The notes under the pieces: generated by a model | The model's database searches: none | What the model was told of the DNA's origin: nothing | The model's input: only the letters and a program-made list of their open reading frames with translations | Source: Thermomicrobiaceae bacterium | Lineage (GTDB): Bacteria; Chloroflexota; Chloroflexia; Thermomicrobiales; Thermomicrobiaceae | Assembly: GCA_007123655.1 (NCBI GenBank) | Contig: SKKR01000282.1 | Coordinates: 1-5,435 of the forward strand | DNA: 5,435 nt | Reading direction: 5' to 3' | Position numbers and translations under genes: made by a program | Part shown: positions 1-4,893 of the stretch, piece after piece | Position numbering within the stretch: position 1 is the first letter of the stretch | How the letters are laid out: every line of letters begins with the position of its first letter

Positions 1-951
1 GACGACCTGGCGAACTTCTCCGTCAACTGGCAGGAACCGATCAGCACGCCCTTCCGGGAGTTCGACATCTACGGCGCCCCGCCACCGTCCTGCGCGGTCG
101 AGTACCTGGAACTGCTCCGGATTCTCGAGGACGAAGACCTGGACGGAATCGGGCACAATACCGCTAACTATCTCCACCTGCTCATCGAGGGCATCAAGCT
201 CTCCTCGGCGGACCGCATCGAGTACGTCATGAAAGAGGGCTTCGATCACACTGCTCTGCTCACTGATGACTACATCGCGAGTCAACGTGCCCGGATCGAT
301 CGCCAGTCCGCCTCGCAAGGCCGCGAGGAACGCTACAGTGGCAAAGTCGCGCCGGGCGCCGTTACAGCCGGGAGTCCGGGAGGGCGGACCGGCGAGCACA
401 CCACGCACTTCGCGGTGGCGGATGCGAGCGGCCTTGCGGTGAACGTAACGCAGTCAGTCGGTTCCCCGTTCGGATCCGGGTTCATGGCCGGGGAAACCGG
501 GATCATGCTCAACAACTTCCTCAACTGGACCGATCTCGACCCGGAGAGTCCGAACGCGCTGTTACCAGGCAAGCCGATGGAGAATTGCATGAGCCCGGGC
601 CAGATCTACCTGGACGGGACGTTCTACGCGACCCTCGGTACGCCCGGATCATGGGGTATTCTCCAGACGACCCCGCAGATGATGCTCAACCTGCTGGTGC
701 ACGGAATGAATATCCAGGGCGCGATCGAGGCGCCGCGGATCCGGTTCATGGGTGGGAAGCATGTCTACGCCGAGACGCGGATACCGGAAGATGTGCTCAC
801 TGAACTGGAAGGTCGCGGACACGAGATCGAACGCATGGGCGACCTCACCGCCCAGGTCGGTGGCGGTCAGGGAACCCACCGCGACCCGGAATCAGGCGTA
901 TTCTCCGGCGGGGCGGATCCCCGCCGTGATGGCTACGCCCTGGCCTGGTAG
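1..951 (+). CDS. Gamma-glutamyltranspeptidase-family (Ntn hydrolase) protein, 5'-truncated by window edge
   Basis: The frame is open from base 1 to a TAG at 949-951 (316 codons); the start lies upstream of the window. The family are N-terminal nucleophile hydrolases that cleave themselves into a large and a small subunit; classical members hydrolyse or transfer gamma-glutamyl groups such as that of glutathione, usually outside the cytoplasm. The large-subunit tail shows family landmarks: APPPS near residue 29, GHNTANYLHLL near residue 57 and SADR near residue 71. The self-cleavage threonine, which becomes the catalytic residue, is the first Thr of HTTHF (residue 134, bases 400-402). The small subunit would run from there to the stop, about 183 residues, normal for the family. 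Also kept are FGSG, AGETGIMLNN, MSP and GTPG. By gap-free comparison with E. coli GGT as I remember it, most gamma-glutamyl-contacting positions are changed (see findings), so the substrate may not be glutathione. Family assignment is firm; substrate is unknown. Confidence 0.93.
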   Translation, partial: DDLANFSVNWQEPISTPFREFDIYGAPPPSCAVEYLELLRILEDEDLDGIGHNTANYLHLLIEGIKLSSADRIEYVMKEGFDHTALLTDDYIASQRARIDRQSASQGREERYSGKVAPGAVTAGSPGGRTGEHTTHFAVADASGLAVNVTQSVGSPFGSGFMAGETGIMLNNFLNWTDLDPESPNALLPGKPMENCMSPGQIYLDGTFYATLGTPGSWGILQTTPQMMLNLLVHGMNIQGAIEAPRIRFMGGKHVYAETRIPEDVLTELEGRGHEIERMGDLTAQVGGGQGTHRDPESGVFSGGADPRRDGYALAW

Positions 952-956
952 TTGAT

Positions 957-980
957 AGCCCGGCGATGAATCACCGGGCT
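957..980. terminator. GC hairpin after the GGT-like gene (first of a tandem pair)
   Basis: Arms AGCCCGG (957-963) and CCGGGCT (974-980) pair perfectly over 7 bp around a 10-nt loop, starting 6 nt after the GGT-like stop codon. It sits between two convergent genes and could act in both directions. There is no run of T after it on either strand, so intrinsic termination is inferred from position and stem strength only. Confidence 0.55.
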
Positions 981-998
981 AATCATCGAAATCGACCA

Positions 999-1020
999 GC
1001 CCGGTCATTGATGGCCGGGC
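999..1020. terminator. GC hairpin overlapping the DUF3037 stop codon (second of the tandem pair)
   Basis: Arms GCCCGG (999-1004) and CCGGGC (1015-1020) form a 6-bp perfect stem with a 10-nt loop. The right arm and loop contain the last codons and the TGA (1005-1007) of the minus-strand DUF3037 gene, so the structure overlaps that coding end. It is 41 bp from the first hairpin and has the same arms and the same 22-nt length. There is no T-tract. Confidence 0.45.
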
Positions 1021-1403
1021 GTGCGAACCATCTCCCCGAATACCCGCTCCAGGCTCTCCGCCGGCTCGTTACACAACCCCGCGTGCATCGGCGATACCTG
1101 CACCACGGTACTTCGGGTACCCGCCAGCCAGTGAAACCGCTGAGACGGCGACAACGCCGCGATCGGCCCTCCCTCGGGATCCCCGGCGATCACCCGCTTG
1201 ATATATGTCAACTGGCGTTCGATCTCCTCGCGGTCGACATCCGGACTCAGCATCCTGATCCGTTCCCAGGCCGGTTCGATCCGTCCGTCCAGATAGTTCG
1301 CCTCCCGGCTAAACAGAATTACGCCCACGTTCACGAACTCGCCCCGTTCCGGGCGAGGGACGATCCGAACGATCACGTAGTCATAGGAACGCAGATCGGG
1401 CAT
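1005..1403 (-). CDS. DUF3037 family protein, partner of the HipA-like kinase
   Basis: A 132-residue protein matching the DUF3037 family as I recall it: an N-terminal block Y-x-IVRIVPRPERGEFVNVGVILF at residues 10-31 and a C-terminal block with SPSQRFHWLAG (85-95), VQVSPMHAGLC (101-111) and a final ESLERVF segment. It has no signal peptide and no membrane segment, so it is probably cytoplasmic. No biochemical function is established to my knowledge. Its ATG lies inside the end of the upstream HipA-like gene, with a 23-bp overlap and a GGGAGG site placed within that gene, so the two are co-transcribed and probably translationally coupled. DUF3037 genes commonly sit next to this HipA-like family, which suggests that the products work together; a modulator or substrate of the kinase is one possibility, but that is inference. 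Length is typical for the family. Confidence 0.88.
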   Translation of the reverse strand: MPDLRSYDYVIVRIVPRPERGEFVNVGVILFSREANYLDGRIEPAWERIRMLSPDVDREEIERQLTYIKRVIAGDPEGGPIAALSPSQRFHWLAGTRSTVVQVSPMHAGLCNEPAESLERVFGEMVRTPGHQ

Positions 1404-2196
1404 CGATCGCCTCCCGCACCCAGGCGCGCTCCCCGCGAAGCCGTTCAGTCAGAAACCGTCCGTACGCCGCTCGCTGTTCGGCCGGACCTTCGAATCCGGG
1501 ATCGGTCAACCACTCATCCGGCACCAGATCGACGATGCCGCGGATCACCTCGTCGGTGAGCATTCCGCTTAATCTGGTGTCCGCCTGTTCGATCTCGCTT
1601 GCCACCGGCAGGAGCACGTGCTCCCGGATCGCCGGAAATGGCTGCTGAGCCTTCTCCGGAAAATCCGGCCCGCCGTACTGCGCGTACAGTGACGCGCCGT
1701 GGTCGATCAGCCAGAACCGGCCACCCCAGATAAGCATGTTCGAGTTACGCGGGGTGCGGTCGACGTTTGTGACATACGCATCCAGCCAGACGATCGCCGA
1801 CGCCAGTTCGGGGTCCACCCGCCCCACATCCTGCGCATCGAACGCGAACGCACCGGGAAGGTAGTCCATTGCGAGGTTCAACCCGGCGCTACTCGTGATC
1901 AGGTCCTGGATCTCGGGATCACCTTCGTTCCGGCCGATCCGCTCTTCGAGTACGGCGAACACGAGTTCCGGCACCGGGAGTCCAAGCACCCTCGCGATCT
2001 CACCGACGATCAGCTCCGTGATAAGGACCTTCTCGCCTTGGCCGGCCTCGCGAAATTTCAGGACGTACGTGCCCAGGTCGTCCGCCTCGACGACCCCGGG
2101 CATGGATCCGCCTTCCCGAAGCGGGGCCACGTACCGGGTCACCGTCACCGTTCTGATCGTGGGTGTCGTCACTCGCGCCGTTGCCACCTGCCCCAC
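1381..2196 (-). CDS. HipA-like kinase-fold protein (HipA_2-type), paired with DUF3037
   Basis: A protein of up to 271 residues resembling the compact HipA-like kinase family. The core starts with TRYVAPLREGGSMPGVVEADD (residues 20-40). YVLKF gives a probable ATP-binding lysine, K47 (bases 2056-2058), and GEIARVLGLPVPEL (65-78) follows as in HipA proteins. The catalytic loop is NVDRTPRNSNML with D146 (bases 1759-1761), N151 and N153, and the metal-binding DFG-like motif is LIDHG with D165 (1702-1704). All expected kinase residues are therefore present. E. coli HipA is a Ser/Thr kinase toxin that phosphorylates glutamyl-tRNA synthetase; this family is shorter, has no HipB-type HTH partner here, and its target is unknown. 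The start is uncertain: the outermost GTG (2196) has a poor SD, and GTG codons at 2187 and 2172 also fit because homology begins only near residue 15. The 3' end overlaps DUF3037. Confidence 0.87.
   Translation of the reverse strand: MGQVATARVTTPTIRTVTVTRYVAPLREGGSMPGVVEADDLGTYVLKFREAGQGEKVLITELIVGEIARVLGLPVPELVFAVLEERIGRNEGDPEIQDLITSSAGLNLAMDYLPGAFAFDAQDVGRVDPELASAIVWLDAYVTNVDRTPRNSNMLIWGGRFWLIDHGASLYAQYGGPDFPEKAQQPFPAIREHVLLPVASEIEQADTRLSGMLTDEVIRGIVDLVPDEWLTDPGFEGPAEQRAAYGRFLTERLRGERAWVREAIDARSAFL
1410..1415 (-). promoter_or_regulatory. Ribosome binding site for DUF3037, inside the HipA-like gene
   Basis: On the minus strand GGGAGG lies 6 nt before the ATG at 1403-1401. It is wholly inside the HipA-like coding sequence and fixes the DUF3037 start, giving the 23-bp gene overlap. 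Confidence 0.75.
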
Positions 2197-2212
2197 TTTC
2201 GCTGGATCGAGC

Positions 2213-2256
2213 CATCATTTGGATGATACATACAAATCATGCCCGGAGCCGAAACG
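2213..2256 (-). promoter_or_regulatory. Candidate promoter/operator of the HipA-like operon
   Basis: This AT-rich patch lies 17-60 bp before the HipA-like start. On the minus strand it contains TATGTA (2232-2227) and TATCAT (2228-2223) as possible -10 boxes; TTTCGG (2254-2249) is a weak -35 at 16 bp from the first. ATCAT (2214-2218), ATGAT (2223-2227) and ATCAT (2236-2240) form two inverted repeats sharing a central arm. Promoter strength is only moderate by eye. Confidence 0.3.
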
Positions 2257-2262
2257 CCGGGC
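2241..2262. terminator. GC hairpin downstream of the PfpI-like gene (distal)
   Basis: Arms GCCCGG (2241-2246) and CCGGGC (2257-2262) enclose a 10-nt loop, again 22 nt in all. Read on the minus strand, the direction of the PfpI-like gene, it is followed by an AT-rich tail (ATGATTTGTATG), which is the closest thing to a terminator U-tract among the four hairpins. It lies just upstream of the candidate HipA-like promoter. Confidence 0.45.
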
Positions 2263-2289
2263 TCAACGATACATTCATCACACACCTGA

Positions 2290-2311
2290 GCCCGCCGATT
2301 CATCGGCGGGC
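2290..2311. terminator. GC hairpin downstream of the PfpI-like gene (proximal)
   Basis: Arms GCCCGCCGAT (2290-2299) and ATCGGCGGGC (2302-2311) are perfectly complementary over 10 bp; in practice this is an 8-bp stem with a 6-nt loop. It lies about 60 bp past the PfpI-like stop on the minus strand and 49 bp from the distal hairpin. No T-tract follows. Its minus-strand sequence is nearly the same as the hairpin at 957-980. Confidence 0.5.
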
Positions 2312-2352
2312 ATCCTGCGTCTCGCCTAACTCGGTCTCATCGATTCATCGGC
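2296..2352. repeat. 12-bp direct repeat CGATTCATCGGC
   Basis: The exact 12-mer occurs at 2296-2307, as the centre of the proximal hairpin, and at 2341-2352, 45 bp away and just after the PfpI-like stop codon. The second copy lacks full GC arms, so it may be a decayed hairpin unit. Confidence 0.6.
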
Positions 2353-2370
2353 TGGCTCCCGCCCGATTTA

Positions 2371-3021
2371 CTACCCCTCCCGGGCAGTCGCCCCGGGTTG
2401 CCAGGCCGGCGGATCACTCGCCGGGAACGACTCCTCGGACGCCTCCGCCACGACGTCGGTAATGCCAGGCCGGTCGTGTCGGCCCTCGGCCAGTTCCTCG
2501 ATGATCTTTGGCAGAGATGCTTCCAGGTCGTTCGACGATTGCACCGTCACGACACCCTGATCGGTCACGAAGCTGTCGTCCGACCAGACCGCGCCGGCTT
2601 TCCGGATGTCTGTCTTCACCGAAGGCGCGCCGGTCACAATCATGCCACCAGCCAGGTCCGTTTCTGTCAGCAACCACACGCCGTGTCCGATCACCACCAG
2701 TGGTTTGCCGGTCTCGATCGTCCGCCGTAACAGATCAATCGCCGCATGGTTTGTCCGCAGGGTATCCGCCGCGATCTGACCGCCCGATACCACCAGGCCG
2801 TCGAAGCGGTCCGCGTCAATGTCGCTGAATCGTTCGTCGAGGGTGATCGTCTCACCCCAGCCGGACTGACTCCACGTTCTCGCCAGATCGTTGTCCGGGC
2901 CGATCACGCTGACCTCTGCCTGAGCGTTCCGTAACGCGTGCATCAGATCTTTGAACGCGCCAGCATCGACTCCATCCGCCGCAAGTACGCCGATCTGTTT
3001 CCCGGTCAATCGTTGTTGCAT
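2371..3021 (-). CDS. DJ-1/PfpI-like protein without the nucleophile cysteine
   Basis: 216 residues from the ATG at 3021-3019; the frame stays open upstream to 3192, but an AGGAAGGA site and the start of homology (KQIGVLAADGVDAGAF) choose this start. The fold is that of class I glutamine amidotransferase-like PfpI proteins: a first strand GVLAADG, the block FDGLVVSGG (residues 73-81), a nucleophile-elbow region LVVIGHGVWLL (108-118), and then the PfpI-type GAPSVKTDIRKAGAVW (131-146). Family members are proteases, glyoxalases, deglycases or chaperones, and use Cys in an ICHG elbow. Here the elbow reads IGHG, with Gly112 (GGA at 2688-2686) in place of Cys; the usual acidic partner Glu appears to be Asp19. 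Catalysis by the classical route is therefore unlikely. A C-terminal tail after residue 187 carries EASEESFPASDPPAW. It is probably cytoplasmic and diverges from the aminotransferase gene. Family call firm, function unknown. Confidence 0.85.
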   Translation of the reverse strand: MQQRLTGKQIGVLAADGVDAGAFKDLMHALRNAQAEVSVIGPDNDLARTWSQSGWGETITLDERFSDIDADRFDGLVVSGGQIAADTLRTNHAAIDLLRRTIETGKPLVVIGHGVWLLTETDLAGGMIVTGAPSVKTDIRKAGAVWSDDSFVTDQGVVTVQSSNDLEASLPKIIEELAEGRHDRPGITDVVAEASEESFPASDPPAWQPGATAREG

Positions 3022-3030
3022 CGTAGTGGT

Positions 3031-3038
3031 TCCTTCCT
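3031..3038 (-). promoter_or_regulatory. Ribosome binding site deciding the PfpI-like start
   Basis: On the minus strand AGGAAGGA lies 9 nt before the ATG at 3021. It supports the shorter 216-residue product over the 273-residue open frame. Confidence 0.75.
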
Positions 3039-3128
3039 CAGCATGCGGGCTCGTGGTCCCGTCGGACAGCCCGCCTGATTCGGATAAGCGCATACCCTGT
3101 GCCAGCCCGATTCCCCGGTTCGATGCGC

Positions 3129-3134
3129 TATACT
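3129..3134 (+). promoter_or_regulatory. Candidate -10 box of the aminotransferase promoter
   Basis: TATACT, five of six matches to the sigma70 -10 consensus, lies 61 bp before the aminotransferase ATG in the divergent intergenic region. I see no convincing -35 box at 16-18 bp. No clear promoter for the oppositely oriented PfpI-like gene was recognised in the same stretch. Confidence 0.4.
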
Positions 3135-3181
3135 CGGGCGGGCAGATGACGAAGCACGAATGCAATAAAATCCGGACGCGC

Positions 3182-3189
3182 GGGAAGGA
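3182..3189 (+). promoter_or_regulatory. Ribosome binding site of the aminotransferase
   Basis: GGGAAGGA ends 6 nt before the ATG at 3196. It is a strong Shine-Dalgarno site and confirms this start over the internal ATG at 3238. Confidence 0.75.
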
Positions 3190-3195
3190 CACGAT

Positions 3196-4401
3196 ATGGT
3201 CGAGCAGTGGTCAGATCGATGGTCACGACGTGGCAGGATGGCGGCGAGCGTTACCCGTCCGTCCCGGACGCCGGTTGAAGGGCTCGTTTCCTTTAACTAC
3301 GGTGATCCGGACGCGGACAGTCTACCGCTGAACGAGATGGTTGAGGCTGCCGAGTACCTCGCGGAGAACCGCCGGGTCGATGCCCTCGGCTACCAGGACC
3401 CCGTTCGAGGCGATGAGCTCAATGAGGCGCTGGCTGAAAAGCTCCGGCGGGACCAGGAGATCGATGCCACCGCCAGCGAGATCCTCGTCACAACCGGAGC
3501 CGCCGGCGGGCTTTCTCTGCTCTGCGACATGCTGATCGATCCCGGCGATGTGGTTCTGGCCGACGGTCCCGCCTGGATGGGCGCCACGAACATGTTCCGG
3601 CTCTCGGGGGCGGAGACGATCAACGTCGAGCTTGATGATGATGGGCTCGATCCCGCGCTCGTCCGCACCAAACTGGACGAACTGGAGTCGCAGGGAACCA
3701 GGCCGAAGTTCCTCTATACCATTCCGACATTCCAGAACCCGGCCGGTGTCGAAACGAGCCTGGAGCGCCGCAAGGGTCTCGCCCAGCTCGCTGACGAGCG
3801 AGGTCTGCTGATGGTGGAAGACGACGCCTACTTCGATCTCCGATTCTCGGGAGAGAAGAAGCCGACTATCTACTCGCTCTCCAGAGGCGGCAACGTGCTC
3901 TTCTTCGGCACGCTTTCCAAGACGATCGCCGCCGGACTGAGGCTCGGATACATGGTTGGGCCGGAGGACGTTGTGCAGACCTTCGTCCGCGGGCGAGTCG
4001 ACTCACTGCGCAACAGCTACTCCGCCGCACTGGCGGACTGGTATCTTCGATCGGGCAAGCTTCAGACGCATATGGAGGAGCTCCGGGAGATCTACGCGAA
4101 GAAGTGTCACCACATGCTCGCCGCGCTCGAGCGCGAGATGCCGGAAGGATGCTCCTGGACGAAGCCGAATGGCGGTTTCTTCTGCTGGGTGACACTGCCC
4201 GAAGGCTGCAACGCGGCTGAAATGCTACCGCAGTGCGTCGAGGCTGGCGTGCAGTACATCCCCGGGACCGGCTTCTATTCCGACGGCCGGGGTGAGCGCA
4301 ACCTGCGCCTCTCCTTCAGCGCCCTCAATGAAGACCAGATCGATACCGGCATCGCCCGCCTCGCCGCCCAGACCCGCGCGGCGATGTCAGTCGCCACCTG
4401 A
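3196..4401 (+). CDS. PLP-dependent aminotransferase, class I/II fold (LysN/MocR-catalytic-domain type)
   Basis: 401 residues, complete, the usual length for the stand-alone subgroup. Fold-type I aminotransferases move an amino group between an amino acid and a 2-oxo acid through pyridoxal phosphate, in the cytoplasm. Visible residues: GYQDPVRGDELNEALA (65-80), the cofactor-phosphate loop TGAAGGLSL (100-108), TIPTFQNPAG (175-184) with Asn181, VEDDAYFDL (207-215) with Asp209 for the pyridine nitrogen and Tyr212, FGTLSKTIAAGLRLGYM (237-253) with the Schiff-base lysine K242 (bases 3919-3921), and RNLRLSFS (368-375) with Arg371 for the substrate carboxylate. NGGFFCWVTLP (325-335) is typical of the LysN/KAT II and MocR-like group. 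There is no N-terminal GntR helix-turn-helix, so it is an enzyme rather than a MocR regulator. The substrate (2-aminoadipate, aromatic, branched-chain or alanine) cannot be read from the sequence, and neighbouring genes give no clue. It appears to be monocistronic. Confidence 0.93.
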   Translation: MVEQWSDRWSRRGRMAASVTRPSRTPVEGLVSFNYGDPDADSLPLNEMVEAAEYLAENRRVDALGYQDPVRGDELNEALAEKLRRDQEIDATASEILVTTGAAGGLSLLCDMLIDPGDVVLADGPAWMGATNMFRLSGAETINVELDDDGLDPALVRTKLDELESQGTRPKFLYTIPTFQNPAGVETSLERRKGLAQLADERGLLMVEDDAYFDLRFSGEKKPTIYSLSRGGNVLFFGTLSKTIAAGLRLGYMVGPEDVVQTFVRGRVDSLRNSYSAALADWYLRSGKLQTHMEELREIYAKKCHHMLAALEREMPEGCSWTKPNGGFFCWVTLPEGCNAAEMLPQCVEAGVQYIPGTGFYSDGRGERNLRLSFSALNEDQIDTGIARLAAQTRAAMSVAT

Positions 4402-4417
4402 CACTGATGATCACTCC

Positions 4418-4448
4418 GGCAGGACGGGAGTCTCGCACCCGTTCTGCC
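4418..4448 (+). terminator. Hairpin terminator of the aminotransferase gene
   Basis: Arms GGCAGGACGGG (4418-4428) and CCCGTTCTGCC (4438-4448) pair over 11 bp with one G-U pair around a 9-nt loop, starting 17 nt after the stop codon. No T-run follows, as with the other hairpins of this window, so termination is inferred from stem strength and position. Confidence 0.55.
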
Positions 4449-4464
4449 CCACTCCCCAGAGCTG

Positions 4465-4487
4465 GCGAAGTCGCGCACGCGCTTCGC
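4465..4487. terminator. Second hairpin after the aminotransferase gene
   Basis: Outer arms GCGAAG (4465-4470) and CTTCGC (4482-4487) enclose an inner CGC/GCG pair set with a 4-nt loop and one bulged T, about 9 bp in total. It may be a back-up terminator insulating the next promoter, which begins about 20 bp further on. Confidence 0.35.
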
Positions 4488-4503
4488 AGTGGATGCATTG
4501 CTC

Positions 4504-4543
4504 TTGACAAAGTATTGCTTATCAGCAACTCGACTGCTATACT
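4504..4543 (+). promoter_or_regulatory. Probable sigma70-type promoter with inverted repeat on the -35
   Basis: TATACT (4538-4543) is preceded directly by TGC, giving an extended -10 (TGCTATACT). TTGCTT (4515-4520) lies exactly 17 bp upstream as the -35. A perfect consensus TTGACA (4504-4509) occurs 11 bp before that, too far to pair with this -10. TTGCT (4515-4519) and AGCAA (4524-4528) form an inverted repeat across the -35, a possible operator. The only gene downstream on this strand is the PQQ sugar dehydrogenase, which would then have a leader of about 345 nt. Confidence 0.5.
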
Positions 4544-4893
4544 GGCTGCACGATTCACCTGGAATGAAGAATTGCGAAGTCTCCACCTCGCGGTTGATCC
4601 GAGATCCTGACTGGACGCCCGGGACAACCATATGTGGAGGCACCGACTACCGGGACGGCGCTCGCGCTGTTGCTTCGCCGTTCTATCGAAAGCTGTAGGG
4701 AAGCTTCTTCAGGCGCGTTCCGGATTGTCACATCCCGGGGCGACCCGTGGGACGACCTCAAGACTCGAAGTTTCTGTAACAGAGTCAGCGGTGTTCGAAT
4801 TCACCTGATCATCTCCAGGCGAGAGTCAATGCCAGGACAATAGCAGGCTCGTTTACTCGTCACCCGGTGTCATCATTCAGAAGGGGAACGACC

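Larger units (their letters stand above)
4402..4893 (+). other. Intergenic region and long untranslated leader, no convincing gene
   Basis: About 490 bp between two plus-strand genes. The first 90 bp hold the two hairpins, then the promoter at 4504-4543. From about 4550 to 4893 no reading frame has a good ribosome binding site plus family resemblance; the best small frame (ATG 4564 to TAG 4698, 44 codons) has no Shine-Dalgarno site. Leader structures visible by eye are ACGGCG/CGCCGT (4655-4660 with 4676-4681) and CGGG/CCCG (4736-4739 with 4744-4747) with flanking TCC/GGA pairs. A weak second promoter may exist closer to the gene: ATGCCA (4829-4834), 17 bp, TTTACT (4852-4857). I recognise no known riboswitch or RNA gene here. 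Confidence 0.5.

Noticed and set aside
957..1020. Tandem hairpins considered as a CRISPR fragment or attachment site
   Set aside because: There are only two units, spacing is not preserved in the other pair, no cas genes or integrase are nearby, and the position at convergent gene ends fits terminators better.
966..1559. A 197-codon plus-strand open frame rich in Arg, Pro and His
   Set aside because: It lies antisense to the DUF3037 and HipA-like genes, has low-complexity GC-driven composition and no ribosome binding site.
1699..2226. A 175-codon plus-strand open frame
   Set aside because: It is antisense to the HipA-like gene, whose kinase motifs are unmistakable; no homology is recognisable in this frame.
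3022..3192. A 57-residue N-terminal extension of the PfpI-like protein
   Set aside because: There is no family resemblance in the extension, and a strong Shine-Dalgarno site sits directly before the internal ATG at 3021.
3196..4401. The aminotransferase as a MocR-type transcription regulator
   Set aside because: The protein begins directly with the aminotransferase domain and has no GntR helix-turn-helix region.
4634..4843. Small frames in the leader (GTG 4634-4843; ATG 4564-4698; minus strand 4555-4761)
   Set aside because: None has a suitable ribosome binding site or recognisable protein features; codon choice is unlike that of the neighbouring genes.
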